This document shows positions 18,520-27,709 of a DNA stretch of 59,185 nt, piece by piece (position 1 is the stretch's first letter; each line of letters opens with the position of its first letter). The stretch lies in the NCBI GenBank assembly GCA_013697625.1, contig JACCWN010000138.1, positions 1 to 59,185 of the forward strand. Direction: 5' to 3'. Origin of the DNA: Legionella sp. (GTDB lineage: Bacteria > Pseudomonadota > Gammaproteobacteria > Legionellales > Legionellaceae). Position numbers and translations under genes: made by a program. The notes under the pieces are model-generated. The model worked only from the letters and a program-made list of their open reading frames with translations, was not told the origin of the DNA and made no database searches.

Positions 18520-19380
18520 ATGTCTTTGGATTTATTAAAAACACTGCCCCAATATATTATTCCTAAACAGGGACTTACCGCCTTTTCGGGGTTTATTGCA
18601 AACATAAAAAATGTTTCCATTAAAAATTATATTATTCAGCGCTTCATTCGAAAATATAAAGTAAACATGAGCGAAGCCTTAATAGAAGATCCCTGTGCTT
18701 TTGCATGTTTTAATGATTTTTTTATACGACATTTAAAACCAGAGTGTAGGCCAATAGCTCAAGAGGGTATCGCATCTCCTGTTGATGGCATCATCAGTGA
18801 AATTGGTATCATCAAAACCGGGCAATTATTACAAGCAAAGGGACACAACTATACAGTGCAAGAGTTGCTTGCCAGCAAATCAGAGATTGCTGACCAATTT
18901 GTTCATGGACAATTTGCAACTTTATATTTGGCACCTAAAGATTATCATCGTGTACATATGCCTCTGGATGCAAGACTTACCTCAATGGTCCACATCCCTG
19001 GCGCCTTGTTTTCTGTGCAACCTACAACAGCACGCGTGATACCAAATCTATTTTCACGTAATGAACGGCTTGTTGTTTTATTTGAAACAAGCATGGGCCC
19101 AATGGCAATCGTCCTTGTAGGTGCCACCATTGTCGGAAAAATTGGTACCAGTTGGGGTGGGGATTTAGAGCGTTCTAAGTCAATGCAAGAACGTGTATAT
19201 GATTACATACCTTTTAAAAAAGGGGACGAACTAGGCTATTTCAAATTGGGTTCTACTGTCATTGTGTTGTTTGCAAATGGAGAAAAAGTCCAGTGGAATA
19301 AATCCTTAGCCGCAGGGAATAGGATACATTTTGGTGAGCATATGGGAACAATTTTGCTCCAAACGGAGGAAACATGTTAG
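18520..19380 (+). CDS. psd: Phosphatidylserine decarboxylase proenzyme
   Basis: A 286-residue membrane-associated proenzyme that converts phosphatidylserine to phosphatidylethanolamine. The self-cleavage motif LGST is at residues 243-246, so cleavage before Ser245 gives the pyruvoyl group. The other catalytic parts are SPVDG (Asp90) and YHRVHMP (His143, His146). Length is normal for the bacterial type I enzyme. Its last 7 bases overlap the start of serS, so the two are translationally linked. Confidence 0.96.
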   Translation: MSLDLLKTLPQYIIPKQGLTAFSGFIANIKNVSIKNYIIQRFIRKYKVNMSEALIEDPCAFACFNDFFIRHLKPECRPIAQEGIASPVDGIISEIGIIKTGQLLQAKGHNYTVQELLASKSEIADQFVHGQFATLYLAPKDYHRVHMPLDARLTSMVHIPGALFSVQPTTARVIPNLFSRNERLVVLFETSMGPMAIVLVGATIVGKIGTSWGGDLERSKSMQERVYDYIPFKKGDELGYFKLGSTVIVLFANGEKVQWNKSLAAGNRIHFGEHMGTILLQTEETC

Positions 19381-20645
19381 ATATTAAATTTATATTAGAT
19401 AACCTAGAAACAATTAAAGACAGTATCGAAAAGCGGGGGGTTAAAGCGAATTTAGAAATTTTAGTTGAAATCTACGCCCAACGTAAAGCGCTTTTATTAA
19501 ATTTGGAAACCCTGCGTGCACAATCGAATCAAATTGCAAAAAGAATACCTACTTTAAAGGATGCCGAAAAGCAAAGCCTTGTGAATGAAGGTCGAAACTT
19601 GAACCAAGAAATCACCACAATGGAAGAAGGATTACGCGTTGTCGATTCGCTTTATCAAGAGGCCATGCTGACCATCCCAAATATATTAGCTGATGATACA
19701 CCACCAGGTGAAACAGATGCAGAAAATTTAGTCCTTAGGACCCATTTAAGTCCACCCGAATTTGACTTTGTTCCTAAAGATCATGTGGAACTTGGTAAAC
19801 AGCTTGATTTGATTGATTTTGACAGTGCTGCAAAAGTAGCAGCTTCTAAATTTTATTTTTTAAAAAATGAAGCGGTGGTACTAGAGCTGGCGCTGAGCTT
19901 ATTTGCTATGAAAACTGCTGCAGAATTTGGGTATACCATGGTTATCACCCCTGATGTAGCAAAAAAAGAGGTTTTATTAGGCACCGGATTTTCTCCAAGA
20001 GGTGAGGAATCCAATATTTATAATCTAGAAGATTTAGATCTAAGTCTCATCGCAACAGCTGAAATCACAATAGGTGGCATGCATGCTGATGAGATAATTG
20101 AAGAAGATGATCTACCTTTAAAATATGTAGCGCACAGCCACTGCTTTCGCAGAGAAGCAGGCTCTGGTGGGCGGGAAAATAAAGGCTTGTATCGAGTACA
20201 TCAATTTTCTAAAATTGAATTATTTCAATTTACTAAGCCTGAAGCAGGTGAGGCTGCTTTAGAAGAGATTTTAAAAATTGAAGAGACTATTTACCAGCGT
20301 CTAAAATTGCCTTATAGAGTGGTTCGAATATGCGCCGGAGATTTAGGAGCTGCCGCATTTAAAAAGTATGATATAGAAGTATGGATGCCTGGAAGGGAAT
20401 CTGAAGAAAAATATGGCGAAGTGACTTCCGCCTCAAATTGTACGGATTTTCAATCAAGACGTCTAAACATAAGATATCGTAACAAAGAAAATAAAAAAAT
20501 TTATCCTTACACCTTAAATGGGACAGCAATTGCCTTAAGCCGTACATTGATGGCAATCCTTGAAAATTATCAACAAAAAGATGGCAGCATTTTAATACCC
20601 GAGGTGTTACGACAATATATTGGAAAGGACATCATAAAAAGATAA
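19374..20645 (+). CDS. serS: Serine--tRNA ligase
   Basis: A 423-residue class II synthetase charging tRNA-Ser. Residues about 1-110 form the long antiparallel coiled-coil arm that grips the tRNA variable arm. Motif 2 is seen in [20 protein letters not shown] and motif 3 in [16 protein letters not shown]. The start overlaps the psd stop. A short hairpin follows the stop codon. Complete and ordinary. Confidence 0.97.
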   Translation: MLDIKFILDNLETIKDSIEKRGVKANLEILVEIYAQRKALLLNLETLRAQSNQIAKRIPTLKDAEKQSLVNEGRNLNQEITTMEEGLRVVDSLYQEAMLTIPNILADDTPPGETDAENLVLRTHLSPPEFDFVPKDHVELGKQLDLIDFDSAAKVAASKFYFLKNEAVVLELALSLFAMKTAAEFGYTMVITPDVAKKEVLLGTGFSPRGEESNIYNLEDLDLSLIATAEITIGGMHADEIIEEDDLPLKYVAHSHCFRREAGSGGRENKGLYRVHQFSKIELFQFTKPEAGEAALEEILKIEETIYQRLKLPYRVVRICAGDLGAAAFKKYDIEVWMPGRESEEKYGEVTSASNCTDFQSRRLNIRYRNKENKKIYPYTLNGTAIALSRTLMAILENYQQKDGSILIPEVLRQYIGKDIIKR

Positions 20646-20680
20646 GAAAGCTTCTTTACAAACAGTAACCACAGTCCAAA

Positions 20681-20701
20681 TGTTGGGTCTTTGGCCCAAC
20701 A
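20681..20701 (+). terminator. Hairpin after serS, weak terminator
   Basis: TGTTGGG (20681-20687) pairs perfectly with CCCAACA (20695-20701) around a seven-base loop. Only a broken run of T follows (AATTTG), so termination would be inefficient. It separates serS from the DUF218 gene. Confidence 0.45.
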
Positions 20702-20734
20702 AATTTGCTGATTACAAATAGAATTGAAATACTC

Positions 20735-21466
20735 ATGATAACGCTACTTGTATTAATTTGTCTGGCTTTAGCCCTGAGCCAATCTTTAATAAAAAAAACA
20801 GGCCGCTATGTTTTGGCCCTAACCTTATTTATTTTTTATATATCCGGAACTGGAATTCCTGCCAGCTATCTCTATAATAGGCTGGTACATTACCCTACAG
20901 TATCAAATCCTGTTTGGCAAAAACAAAATGCCATTGTGGTATTGGGTGGTGGTGTTGTTAAATCCACTGAAGAAAATAAGGTACTTCCAACCTTATTAGC
21001 ATACTCTAGAATTTATGAGGCGGCCCGTTTATATCTATCATGTAAAAAAACCAATGCTGTTTGTAAAATCATTATTAGTGGAGGAGACCCGCATGCTACC
21101 GGTAAATCCGAGGCCCAAGTCTACCAAGCATCACTTCTTGGGCTGAGTATCAATCCATCAGATATTATTGTAGAACCAAACAGTAAAAATACATATAAAA
21201 ATGCCCAATTCACCAGCCCTATTTTAAAAACAAACCATTATGATGGTATCCTACTTGTGACATCAGGTTTTCATATGAAGCGATCCATGATGTACTTTTC
21301 TCATTTTGGAATTTATGCACTTCCAGCTGTAGCTGATTATTTCCCCCCCAAAATATCTGCTATACCTTTGGGGTATAATATTGCATTAACCGATTTTTTC
21401 ATCCATGAATTTTTAGGCATTATGAGATTTCAAATTTACAATTACTTTGGCTGGAATAAGCCTTAA
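20735..21466 (+). CDS. DUF218 (YdcF/SanA-like) membrane protein
   Basis: A 243-residue protein with two N-terminal hydrophobic helices (MITLLVLICLALALS and YVLALTLFIFYISGTG), then a DUF218 domain. The domain's hallmarks are present: AIVVLGGGV, IIISGGDPHATGKSEAQ, EPNSKNTYKNA and LLVTSGFHMKRSMM. Relatives (ElyC, SanA, YdcF) are envelope-integrity proteins whose chemistry is poorly known. I use the ATG at 20735 because the alternative TTG at 20705 lies next to the terminator hairpin; neither has a good ribosome site. Confidence 0.82.
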   Translation: MITLLVLICLALALSQSLIKKTGRYVLALTLFIFYISGTGIPASYLYNRLVHYPTVSNPVWQKQNAIVVLGGGVVKSTEENKVLPTLLAYSRIYEAARLYLSCKKTNAVCKIIISGGDPHATGKSEAQVYQASLLGLSINPSDIIVEPNSKNTYKNAQFTSPILKTNHYDGILLVTSGFHMKRSMMYFSHFGIYALPAVADYFPPKISAIPLGYNIALTDFFIHEFLGIMRFQIYNYFGWNKP

Positions 21467-21519
21467 CTGCTGCAGTTTTTCTTTGTAGAGGTTTATTTTA
21501 AATACTAATTATAGATTTT

Positions 21520-22344
21520 CTAATTTTTTCTATTTGAAGCAATGATCTCAGTGATTTCAGCACCTGTAAAAAGAATTTGCGCCACATAATAGGCCCATAT
21601 CAGCAATACGACTAAAGAGCCAGAAGCTCCAAATGTTGAGGTTGCATCTGCATGGGTAAGGTAAAGACCTAAAAAGAATTTGCCTATAGCGAATAATATT
21701 GAAGCAACCAAAGCGCCTAACCAAACATCGCTCCACTGAATGTTTGTTTCAGGTAAAAATTTATACATCAGAGCAAAGAGTACCATCACGATTACAAAAG
21801 ATAGTCCATAGGACAATGCTACACTTAAGACGACAAAACCACCTAAAGAATTACTAATCAAAGTCAAGAAAGCACTTAAAACTAAAGATACAAGTAATAA
21901 AAATACCAATCCTAAAATCATGGTAAATGATAAGAAACGTTGTTTTATAACATCCCACCAGCCTTTATTAGGGTCATTTTTAATTCCCCATATTGTATTT
22001 AACCCACTTTGTATTTCTCCAAACATCCCTGTGGCACCAACAAGTAACATTATAATCCCACCAGCTTGAGCAAAAATGGCAGTTTTTGGTTTATTTGCAC
22101 TTTCTATCATTGATTGCAATTGTTTGCCTGTCTCATGTCCCACAAGGCTACTTATTTGATCAACGATTTGGCCCCGAGCTGCTTCTTCACCTAAGAATAA
22201 ACCTGCAAGAGCAATACATATTATTAATAAAGGTGTAAGGGAGAATATCGTATAATAAGCAAGACTGGCAGACAAACTGGCCACTTTATCTTCCTTCCAT
22301 GAATATGCGACTTTTTTTGTAAATGCCCAAATATTTTTAAACAC
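21520..22344 (-). CDS. YihY/virulence factor BrkB family membrane protein
   Basis: A 274-residue integral membrane protein with about six hydrophobic helices and the family's N-terminal pattern ASLSASLAYYTIFSLTPLL. Other typical parts are TGMFGEIQSGLNTIWG and YFL-type segments near the C terminus ending in LLIWAYYVAQILFTGAEITE. The family was once called ribonuclease BN by mistake; real function is unclear, perhaps transport or envelope maintenance. It is convergent with the DUF218 gene. Confidence 0.9.
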   Translation of the reverse strand: MFKNIWAFTKKVAYSWKEDKVASLSASLAYYTIFSLTPLLIICIALAGLFLGEEAARGQIVDQISSLVGHETGKQLQSMIESANKPKTAIFAQAGGIIMLLVGATGMFGEIQSGLNTIWGIKNDPNKGWWDVIKQRFLSFTMILGLVFLLLVSLVLSAFLTLISNSLGGFVVLSVALSYGLSFVIVMVLFALMYKFLPETNIQWSDVWLGALVASILFAIGKFFLGLYLTHADATSTFGASGSLVVLLIWAYYVAQILFTGAEITEIIASNRKN

Positions 22345-22408
22345 AGGACCCTCTTTGAATTTTGAGTGGCTCGATAAATTTATTATGTGAATAAAATATG
22401 GTGCAGAA

Positions 22409-22708
22409 TCAGTAATATGTCAATAAAATAACCAGGTAGATCGTCACTGAGTCCCATAAACAGAACCTGAGCAAAAGTTTAAGGGAAGGTTCGGAAAAAA
22501 ATAATCTTGTTAATACATTTAAATTGAATGGTAAATTTATACTAGGTAGGGTCCCTAAAGTTTTTTTGAAGTCTTCACAATCTAATCTTTCCTTCCTTAC
22601 AGTCAGGAAATCTTTTCGGGCAAAAAGACGCTCAGATGACATTGCTGGGGAGTTATGAATTTCTCCCATAATGCTTGTAATATCAGCTGAAAGATGTAAA
22701 ATATCCAC
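22409..22708 (-). CDS. Possible small hypothetical protein
   Basis: A 99-codon frame starting at GTG with codon use that looks like the neighbours. The C terminus has a hydrophobic stretch (LLLRFCLWDSVTIYLVILL) that could span the membrane. There is no convincing ribosome site before the GTG, nor before the internal ATG at 22669. It occupies most of the 415-base gap between the BrkB gene and the divergent gene at 22760. I do not recognise it; it may be spurious. Confidence 0.35.
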   Translation of the reverse strand: MDILHLSADITSIMGEIHNSPAMSSERLFARKDFLTVRKERLDCEDFKKTLGTLPSINLPFNLNVLTRLFFSEPSLKLLLRFCLWDSVTIYLVILLTYY

Positions 22709-22759
22709 TTTGTTTTTATAAAGATCACTCCACTACTATCTAAATATATTTAGGATTTT

Positions 22760-23875
22760 ATGAGAAGACAACTGTTCAACAAGCCTAATCTGGAAGAAAA
22801 GGATTATATTGAAGGATCATTTTTACCATATGAATCCCCTTTAAGTCTTGTAGGGTTTGCAGCTGATAGAACCAACAACCCCTTTGAAGTCGAATTAGCC
22901 AGTGAATTTAGTTATGTTGATGCTCAAGCTCCACATGATATGTATGAGGAGAAAAGAGAACGGCTGCCTTTTACTTCTCCTGAAGTTTGCCCCGTCATTG
23001 CTTATAAAAGAGCTGAACCAAGAGTTAGAAAAATAACGGGTTTTGGCCAAGTTCCACAATATGTAATTTATTCTTTGACCAATCTTGTTGATTTGTTAGG
23101 ACAATTAGAAAAGCCAAAAAAAGGGGTTAAAAAAAAGCAGTTAAGGTATTTGGTGACAACTGATTTTCAATTATATTTTGCTTTTGAAGGTGAACCTAAT
23201 GAGTATATTCCTCCTCATGATGTTATGACCGGTAAACAAAAGGTTGCTGCTCAATGTTATGCTGCAGGCAATATCTTTTTAAAAAAAGATGATGCAGGGT
23301 TTTATTTATATAAAATTAATCATGAAAGTGGTGATTTCCTCTCTCATTATGATAGTTTGAAGTGGGTGTTAGCTTCATTATTAGCACATGAAAATGTATT
23401 ACCCCCTGGCTTTGTTCGTTCAACAATAGGCCTTGCTGAGCTTGAAAAAACTCGTAAAACTCAACATGTATGGACTGTTTTAATCTCTTTGTTAAAGCAA
23501 GAATTAAAACCTCATATAGATCTCATGTCAACCAAACCACCTACCCAAAAAAATAGGACTGCTGCTGAAATTGTTGGTTCATCAATGCCTAGAGAAGATA
23601 TAATCTCAGCAAGCCTTATGAAAAATCAAAGAGCAATGGGGTTTTTTAAAAATTCACCCTCTACGCCTCCGAGGACCGTAACTACTTCACCTTTACAGCC
23701 AGCAGGTCCCCCTAAGCGGACTAAATTTGAAAACAGCCCTGGACAAGATTTTTATAATGAAGCATCTTCTAGCACCCTAGATGCCTTTTGGAATGACCTT
23801 TCCACTCCTGAATTCCCTACAAGGCCACAGAGCTTGGATTCACTTTCTTATGTTGAAGCCCCTAGTCCTTTGTAG
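22760..23875 (+). CDS. Uncharacterised protein, candidate Dot/Icm effector
   Basis: A 371-residue soluble protein with no signal peptide. AGGA five bases before the ATG supports the start. Residues about 75-225 look like one folded domain with the patterns IPPHDVMTGKQ, CYAAGNIFLKKDD and NHESGDFLSHYDSLKW. From memory similar strings (M-T-G, A-G-N-I-F, S-G-D-F followed by S-L-W) recur in several Legionella and Coxiella effector candidates, but I cannot confirm this. Residues about 250-371 are Pro/Ser/Thr-rich and disordered, as in many translocated proteins. It stands alone in a gene-poor stretch, convergent with the LRR gene. Function unknown. Confidence 0.7.
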   Translation: MRRQLFNKPNLEEKDYIEGSFLPYESPLSLVGFAADRTNNPFEVELASEFSYVDAQAPHDMYEEKRERLPFTSPEVCPVIAYKRAEPRVRKITGFGQVPQYVIYSLTNLVDLLGQLEKPKKGVKKKQLRYLVTTDFQLYFAFEGEPNEYIPPHDVMTGKQKVAAQCYAAGNIFLKKDDAGFYLYKINHESGDFLSHYDSLKWVLASLLAHENVLPPGFVRSTIGLAELEKTRKTQHVWTVLISLLKQELKPHIDLMSTKPPTQKNRTAAEIVGSSMPREDIISASLMKNQRAMGFFKNSPSTPPRTVTTSPLQPAGPPKRTKFENSPGQDFYNEASSSTLDAFWNDLSTPEFPTRPQSLDSLSYVEAPSPL

Positions 23876-23918
23876 GCCAGTGAGTTTATATTGAAGCGAT
23901 GTGAATATTGTTGGGCAA

Positions 23919-23936
23919 GGTGAAATTTCACCGCGG
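23919..23936. repeat. Short perfect palindromes between convergent genes
   Basis: GGTGAAATTTCACC (23919-23932) is self-complementary and is directly followed by CCGCGG (23931-23936). They lie in the 173-base gap between the two convergent candidate-effector genes. No T tract follows on either strand, so this is not a classical terminator. It may be the remnant of a larger repeat. Confidence 0.35.
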
Positions 23937-24048
23937 CTTAAGAGAGACAAGGTCTAAGTGCCCTGGAGCCTTGGGTCAGCACCATGAGCAAAAAGAGATT
24001 ACAAGTGGATACAAAAAATAACCTCAAAAGCAATTAAACTGTAATTTT

Positions 24049-26484
24049 TTAATCTGCTCCTGAGGAATAACTGAAAGATTTTTCGTATTTCTCTTCTTGT
24101 GTATTTGCTACAGGACTGGGTAAGTTTTGGAAAAACGCCCAGCGGGATCTGAGACAACCATGGGCATTTTTCCCTATAGATTCAATAGAATGATGTACGT
24201 CTTCTGGGCGGCTGTAAATATTTAAATCAATAGCCTGAATCAATGTGTCCACTTCTAGGCAATGGTGCCGGTTTGGATGTCCTGATAATATTCGTTCGGT
24301 TTTAGATCCTTTGGTATAATCAGCCAGTAAAGCGCGAGCCTGCTGCATAGGACATTCAATGCCTACAATCAATTCACGATATTCGGTGGTACCCCTTTTT
24401 TGGGTTATATGATCGTGAAAAGTTAGGGGTTCTTCATGGTTTAATGATATTTTACAATTTTGCAAGGTGAAGTGTACGAATAACTCCTCAAGTCCCTTGT
24501 CATCTAAAGCCTCAAAGCCATTACCGCTGAAGTTGATACATTGCAAATGTTGGGGCAATTTACCTAAGGCTATGATGAAATTGCGCCTACTCCATATGCT
24601 GTTTAAAAACCCATTGGAATTTAATTTCAGCGAAGTATACTGTGGAGAAATCTTTGATAAGATATTTGATAGTTGTTCGCTATTCAAACTGTTAAGGGCG
24701 CAAACACTTAAATCAAGGCAAGTTGCTTCTGGAGCTAATGTTTTTATTCGTGCATCTATAGCGTCTAAAGTTTTTTGTTGATAAATGATGCTAATTGGTG
24801 CTTTCTTTGCATGAATATAAGAATTAGTTTTGATGAGCTGCGTCATCATGCGTTTTAAATCAAGGGCAGTTGCATGAAAAATAAAGGGTAGGAGCATCTC
24901 GAGAATATCAAGGTTTAGGTGTTTCTTCTGGAGCTGTGCTAAAAATAATTGCAAAGAAACAAACTGTGTTTGATGCCAAAGACCTGATTTGAACTTCACA
25001 TCTTGATAAGGCGAAGCAACCAAAGCACCTTTATGATCCAATTCTAACCTATCATCTCCGAAATTAATCAGCGTGTCTGGCAGGGCACCTGTAAATGCGT
25101 TTAAATAAGTATAAGGCAAACCATCTAATCCATTGTCACTGATATCTATCTCAATGCCCATTGGAAGGTAAGACAACACTTCTTTTAAGGTGAACCTGTC
25201 CATGCCACAGAGTCCATTGCGCCTAAGAATGATTTTTTTTATGTGGTTTGGTACATTTGAAAAAAGACAAATTAAATCTTCTTTTATGGTTTGAGAAAAA
25301 CCATTGTCACTAAAATCTAAAACAGTTATGAAATTGGATAATTTATTTATCAAATGTGCAAAATCAACCATATTGCGCCCAAGGAGTTTGGATCTACTAA
25401 AATCAAGCGTATCAATGCTTGGAGGTAAACATTCATTGTAACGCTCAATGAGAATATTTAAAGGTAGGTGACCTAATTGGGTTAGACGGTTTGGTAGTGT
25501 TTCACATAATCGCAGGGTTGTGACGTTGAAGTGCAGTGCATGCAATATGGGCTTTAATATATGGTTTGCCATAATTAGAAGATTATTATCACTAAAATCT
25601 ACATAAGTAAGGGTTTTGGGAAAACGCGGCATTAATTTAGTTAATTTTATGCCGCCCAAGTTGGACAAGCTATTATCAGCCAACCTAAGAGATACCAAAT
25701 CACGAGGTAGGGTGGATATGAAAAGTCCTAACTCTTTGGGCTTTTGCCCTAATTGATTATTACCGAGATCTATAGATTTTAAGTGTGGGGTTAACCCTGT
25801 AAATAAAAGATAGAAAGCTCGGGTATTGAGTCTATTTAGGTTGCAGTAAGCAAGGCTTAGATGATTTAAATCTTTTTTTACAGCACGCATGACAGATTCA
25901 TGATCCTCTGGGGATCCTGATGAGAAATTTATCTTTTCTAGGGCCAAATGTGTTACAAATTTGATATGTTCCAGTATGCCAGCAAGCTTACTAGGATGAA
26001 TGTTTGTAGCTATCCCATTAAGATCAAGATGTTTTATAGTAGGTTTTAATTTATTACAAAGCCTTTGGAGATCAGCGGGAACCTTTGTAAAACCGTGGTC
26101 ATAGGCATCATCGATGGAAAAATCTAAAGATAGTTGAGCAATTGAATCAGGTAAGGCAGGAATGTAATCATATAAAAAAGACCCCAAACTCCTTACATAG
26201 CCTGAGTGGCTGGTAAAGGCACCTGCTTGCATGCTGGAAACATCCTTTGATAGATGTACTTGCGGGACATAAAGGTATTTCCCTTGAAAGCGTATAGACC
26301 GCACATGAGGGGGTATGCAGTGTAAAAATTCTGCAACACGATTGTGCTCAAGAGGGTATCTTGGGTAAAAAATACCAGTAAATTCAAGGCTGTTTTCCGT
26401 CAATGGAATGGTTAAAAAAATTTTCCGTATTTTATCCCCGCTTAATTTATTAATCACATCTAAATTAAATATCATAGTTTCCAT
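24049..26484 (-). CDS. Leucine-rich-repeat protein, candidate Dot/Icm effector
   Basis: An 811-residue protein built largely of ribonuclease-inhibitor-type leucine-rich repeats: LKSIDLGNNQLGQKPKELGL, LVSLRLADNSLSNLGGIKL, LTYVDFSDNNLL, ITVLDFSDNGFSQTIKEDL and later LQCINFSGNGFEALDDKGL. Repeats run from about residue 100 to 490 and again from about 590 to 690. The non-repeat C terminus (about 700-811) ends EEKYEKSFSYSSGAD; Glu/Ser-rich tails of this kind fit the Dot/Icm export signal. No signal peptide. LRR proteins usually bind other proteins, often host ones. Effector status is inferred. Start at 26484, with an ATG three codons later as alternative. Confidence 0.78.
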   Translation of the reverse strand: METMIFNLDVINKLSGDKIRKIFLTIPLTENSLEFTGIFYPRYPLEHNRVAEFLHCIPPHVRSIRFQGKYLYVPQVHLSKDVSSMQAGAFTSHSGYVRSLGSFLYDYIPALPDSIAQLSLDFSIDDAYDHGFTKVPADLQRLCNKLKPTIKHLDLNGIATNIHPSKLAGILEHIKFVTHLALEKINFSSGSPEDHESVMRAVKKDLNHLSLAYCNLNRLNTRAFYLLFTGLTPHLKSIDLGNNQLGQKPKELGLFISTLPRDLVSLRLADNSLSNLGGIKLTKLMPRFPKTLTYVDFSDNNLLIMANHILKPILHALHFNVTTLRLCETLPNRLTQLGHLPLNILIERYNECLPPSIDTLDFSRSKLLGRNMVDFAHLINKLSNFITVLDFSDNGFSQTIKEDLICLFSNVPNHIKKIILRRNGLCGMDRFTLKEVLSYLPMGIEIDISDNGLDGLPYTYLNAFTGALPDTLINFGDDRLELDHKGALVASPYQDVKFKSGLWHQTQFVSLQLFLAQLQKKHLNLDILEMLLPFIFHATALDLKRMMTQLIKTNSYIHAKKAPISIIYQQKTLDAIDARIKTLAPEATCLDLSVCALNSLNSEQLSNILSKISPQYTSLKLNSNGFLNSIWSRRNFIIALGKLPQHLQCINFSGNGFEALDDKGLEELFVHFTLQNCKISLNHEEPLTFHDHITQKRGTTEYRELIVGIECPMQQARALLADYTKGSKTERILSGHPNRHHCLEVDTLIQAIDLNIYSRPEDVHHSIESIGKNAHGCLRSRWAFFQNLPSPVANTQEEKYEKSFSYSSGAD

Positions 26485-26535
26485 ATCCTATTTTTTATAC
26501 CTTGGCTTTCTTTTCCACAAAGCTAAGGGTATCGG

Positions 26536-26563
26536 ATTATATCAAACAGTTAATCTTACACAA
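26536..26563 (-). promoter_or_regulatory. Possible promoter of the LRR gene
   Basis: On the minus strand TTGTGT (26563-26558), a 16-base spacer and a perfect TATAAT (26541-26536) lie about 52 bases upstream of the LRR gene start. The -35 matches the consensus at three positions only. No PmrA-type repeat (CTTAAT) was seen next to it. Confidence 0.4.
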
Positions 26564-26589
26564 TGCTTTATTTAAATTTTTAAATACTC

Positions 26590-26989
26590 AGCCAGGCCAA
26601 GGCAGGACAAATCAGGTTTGGCATTGCAAAGAATGATACACAAACTCAGGCACATCTGCGTGCTTTTGAAACAGATCCAACATCCTGTTATGGTGGTATT
26701 TTAGCATTTAACCATGGCTTGGAAGCTGCAACCGTACAGCCATTCTAGAAAAGCAGTTTGTTGAAGTGATCATTGCACCGACGATAACAAGTCAGGCGCG
26801 TGAAATTATAAGCAAAAAACCCAATATTCGTGTGCTGATTACTGGGGATTAACAAGATGCCCAAGGTATGCACTTGGAAATAAGAGGTATCGATGGTGGG
26901 GGTTTAATTCAAGATAAAGTCAGATTTCCTAAGGATGAAATCTCATTTCAGACGGTTACTACCTTAAAACCTACTCAGCTCAAACATTA
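26590..26989 (+). pseudogene. purH: Decayed internal fragment of purH
   Basis: Conceptual translation gives stretches typical of the AICAR transformylase half of PurH: AFETDPTSCYGGILAFNHG, then after a frameshift near 26742, ILEKQFVEVIIAPTITS and ISKKPNIRVL. A TAA at about 26850 interrupts it, and GGGLIQDKVRFP with VTTLKPTQ continues beyond. Full PurH has about 525 residues; only some 130 from the middle are visible, with both ends gone. A working copy must be elsewhere if the cell makes purines. It lies between the LRR gene and the inverted repeats. Confidence 0.82.
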
Positions 26990-27137
26990 AATTGACTTAT
27001 ATATTTTGACAGATTTAGATGATAAGAATGAATGAATTTCTTCAACAGTATCTCAGGGAGCCTTCATACCATCGGAATTATCCAAATTAAGGATACCAGG
27101 GCTTTCCAATAAATAGAAATTTTGTTTGAGCATTTGT

Positions 27138-27206
27138 GTTAGATTGAGGCACGGAGTAGCTCCCTTCTCCCTTTTCTAAGGGAGAAGGGTTGGGGGATGA
27201 GGGTTT
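27138..27206 (+). repeat. Inverted repeat, left copy (69 bp)
   Basis: This copy and the one at 27440-27507 are near-perfect reverse complements over about 68 bases with a few mismatches. Each also contains an internal palindrome, CCCTTCTCCCTT against AAGGGAGAAGGG, so it can fold alone. The sequence type (arms with GGGAGAAGGG and a GGGGATGAGGG tail) is like the REP-type repeats common in gamma-proteobacterial intergenic DNA. Confidence 0.88.
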
Positions 27207-27439
27207 TTTATTGTGTGGCATTTTCTCGAATAAATTTTAGAATTCGAAATGATTACAAAATATTGATAAACGATTGAAAATGTTTATATATCTTGTATTT
27301 AATTCAGATAAATAGACAGCCGTATGAACAGGATGTAGCAGGATCATTTGAATCGGTTAAAAACATAGGACTAAAATCAGTAAAAAAAAGCAGGTTGGGG
27401 TAATGAAACCCTTTCATTCATACAAAGACAAAGGTTAAG

Positions 27440-27507
27440 AAACCCTCATCCCCAACCCTTCTCCCTTAGGAAAGGGAGAAGGGAGCTGCTCCGTGCCACA
27501 ATCTAAC
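27440..27507 (-). repeat. Inverted repeat, right copy (68 bp)
   Basis: Reverse complement of 27138-27206. The pair encloses about 230 bases in which I see no gene, making a unit of 370 bases that could be a MITE-like element with long terminal repeats or two REP copies in opposite orientation. The tRNA-Leu gene is 72 bases to the right. Confidence 0.88.
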
Positions 27508-27578
27508 TTAAGAAGTCAGTCTTATTTCAATATTACGAGTCATTTGCCACTATTAAGAATAATTCTAAAATCTCTGAA

Positions 27579-27665
27579 TGGTACCGAGAAGAGGACTTGA
27601 ACCTCCACGGGGTTGCCCCCACTAGCACCTGAAGCTAGCGTGTCTACCAATTCCACCACCTCGGC
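27579..27665 (-). tRNA. tRNA-Leu (anticodon CAG)
   Basis: An 87-base tRNA with encoded CCA. The anticodon stem-loop is GCTAGC-TTCAGGT-GCTAGT, with CAG at the centre of the loop. The long variable arm (GGGGGCAACCCC) is a class II feature of leucine tRNAs, and GGTTCAAGTCC is the T arm. The acceptor stem has a G-U first pair. It closes the accessory stretch that begins after the BrkB gene, a common place for integration. Confidence 0.95.
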
Positions 27666-27709
27666 ATGGCGGTCAAATTACTTAAAATAAAGCCACATGT
27701 CAATGATCT

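Noticed and set aside
26485..26590. PmrA-type regulatory repeat upstream of the LRR gene
   Set aside because: I looked for paired CTTAAT units, as in PmrA-controlled effector genes, and found none.
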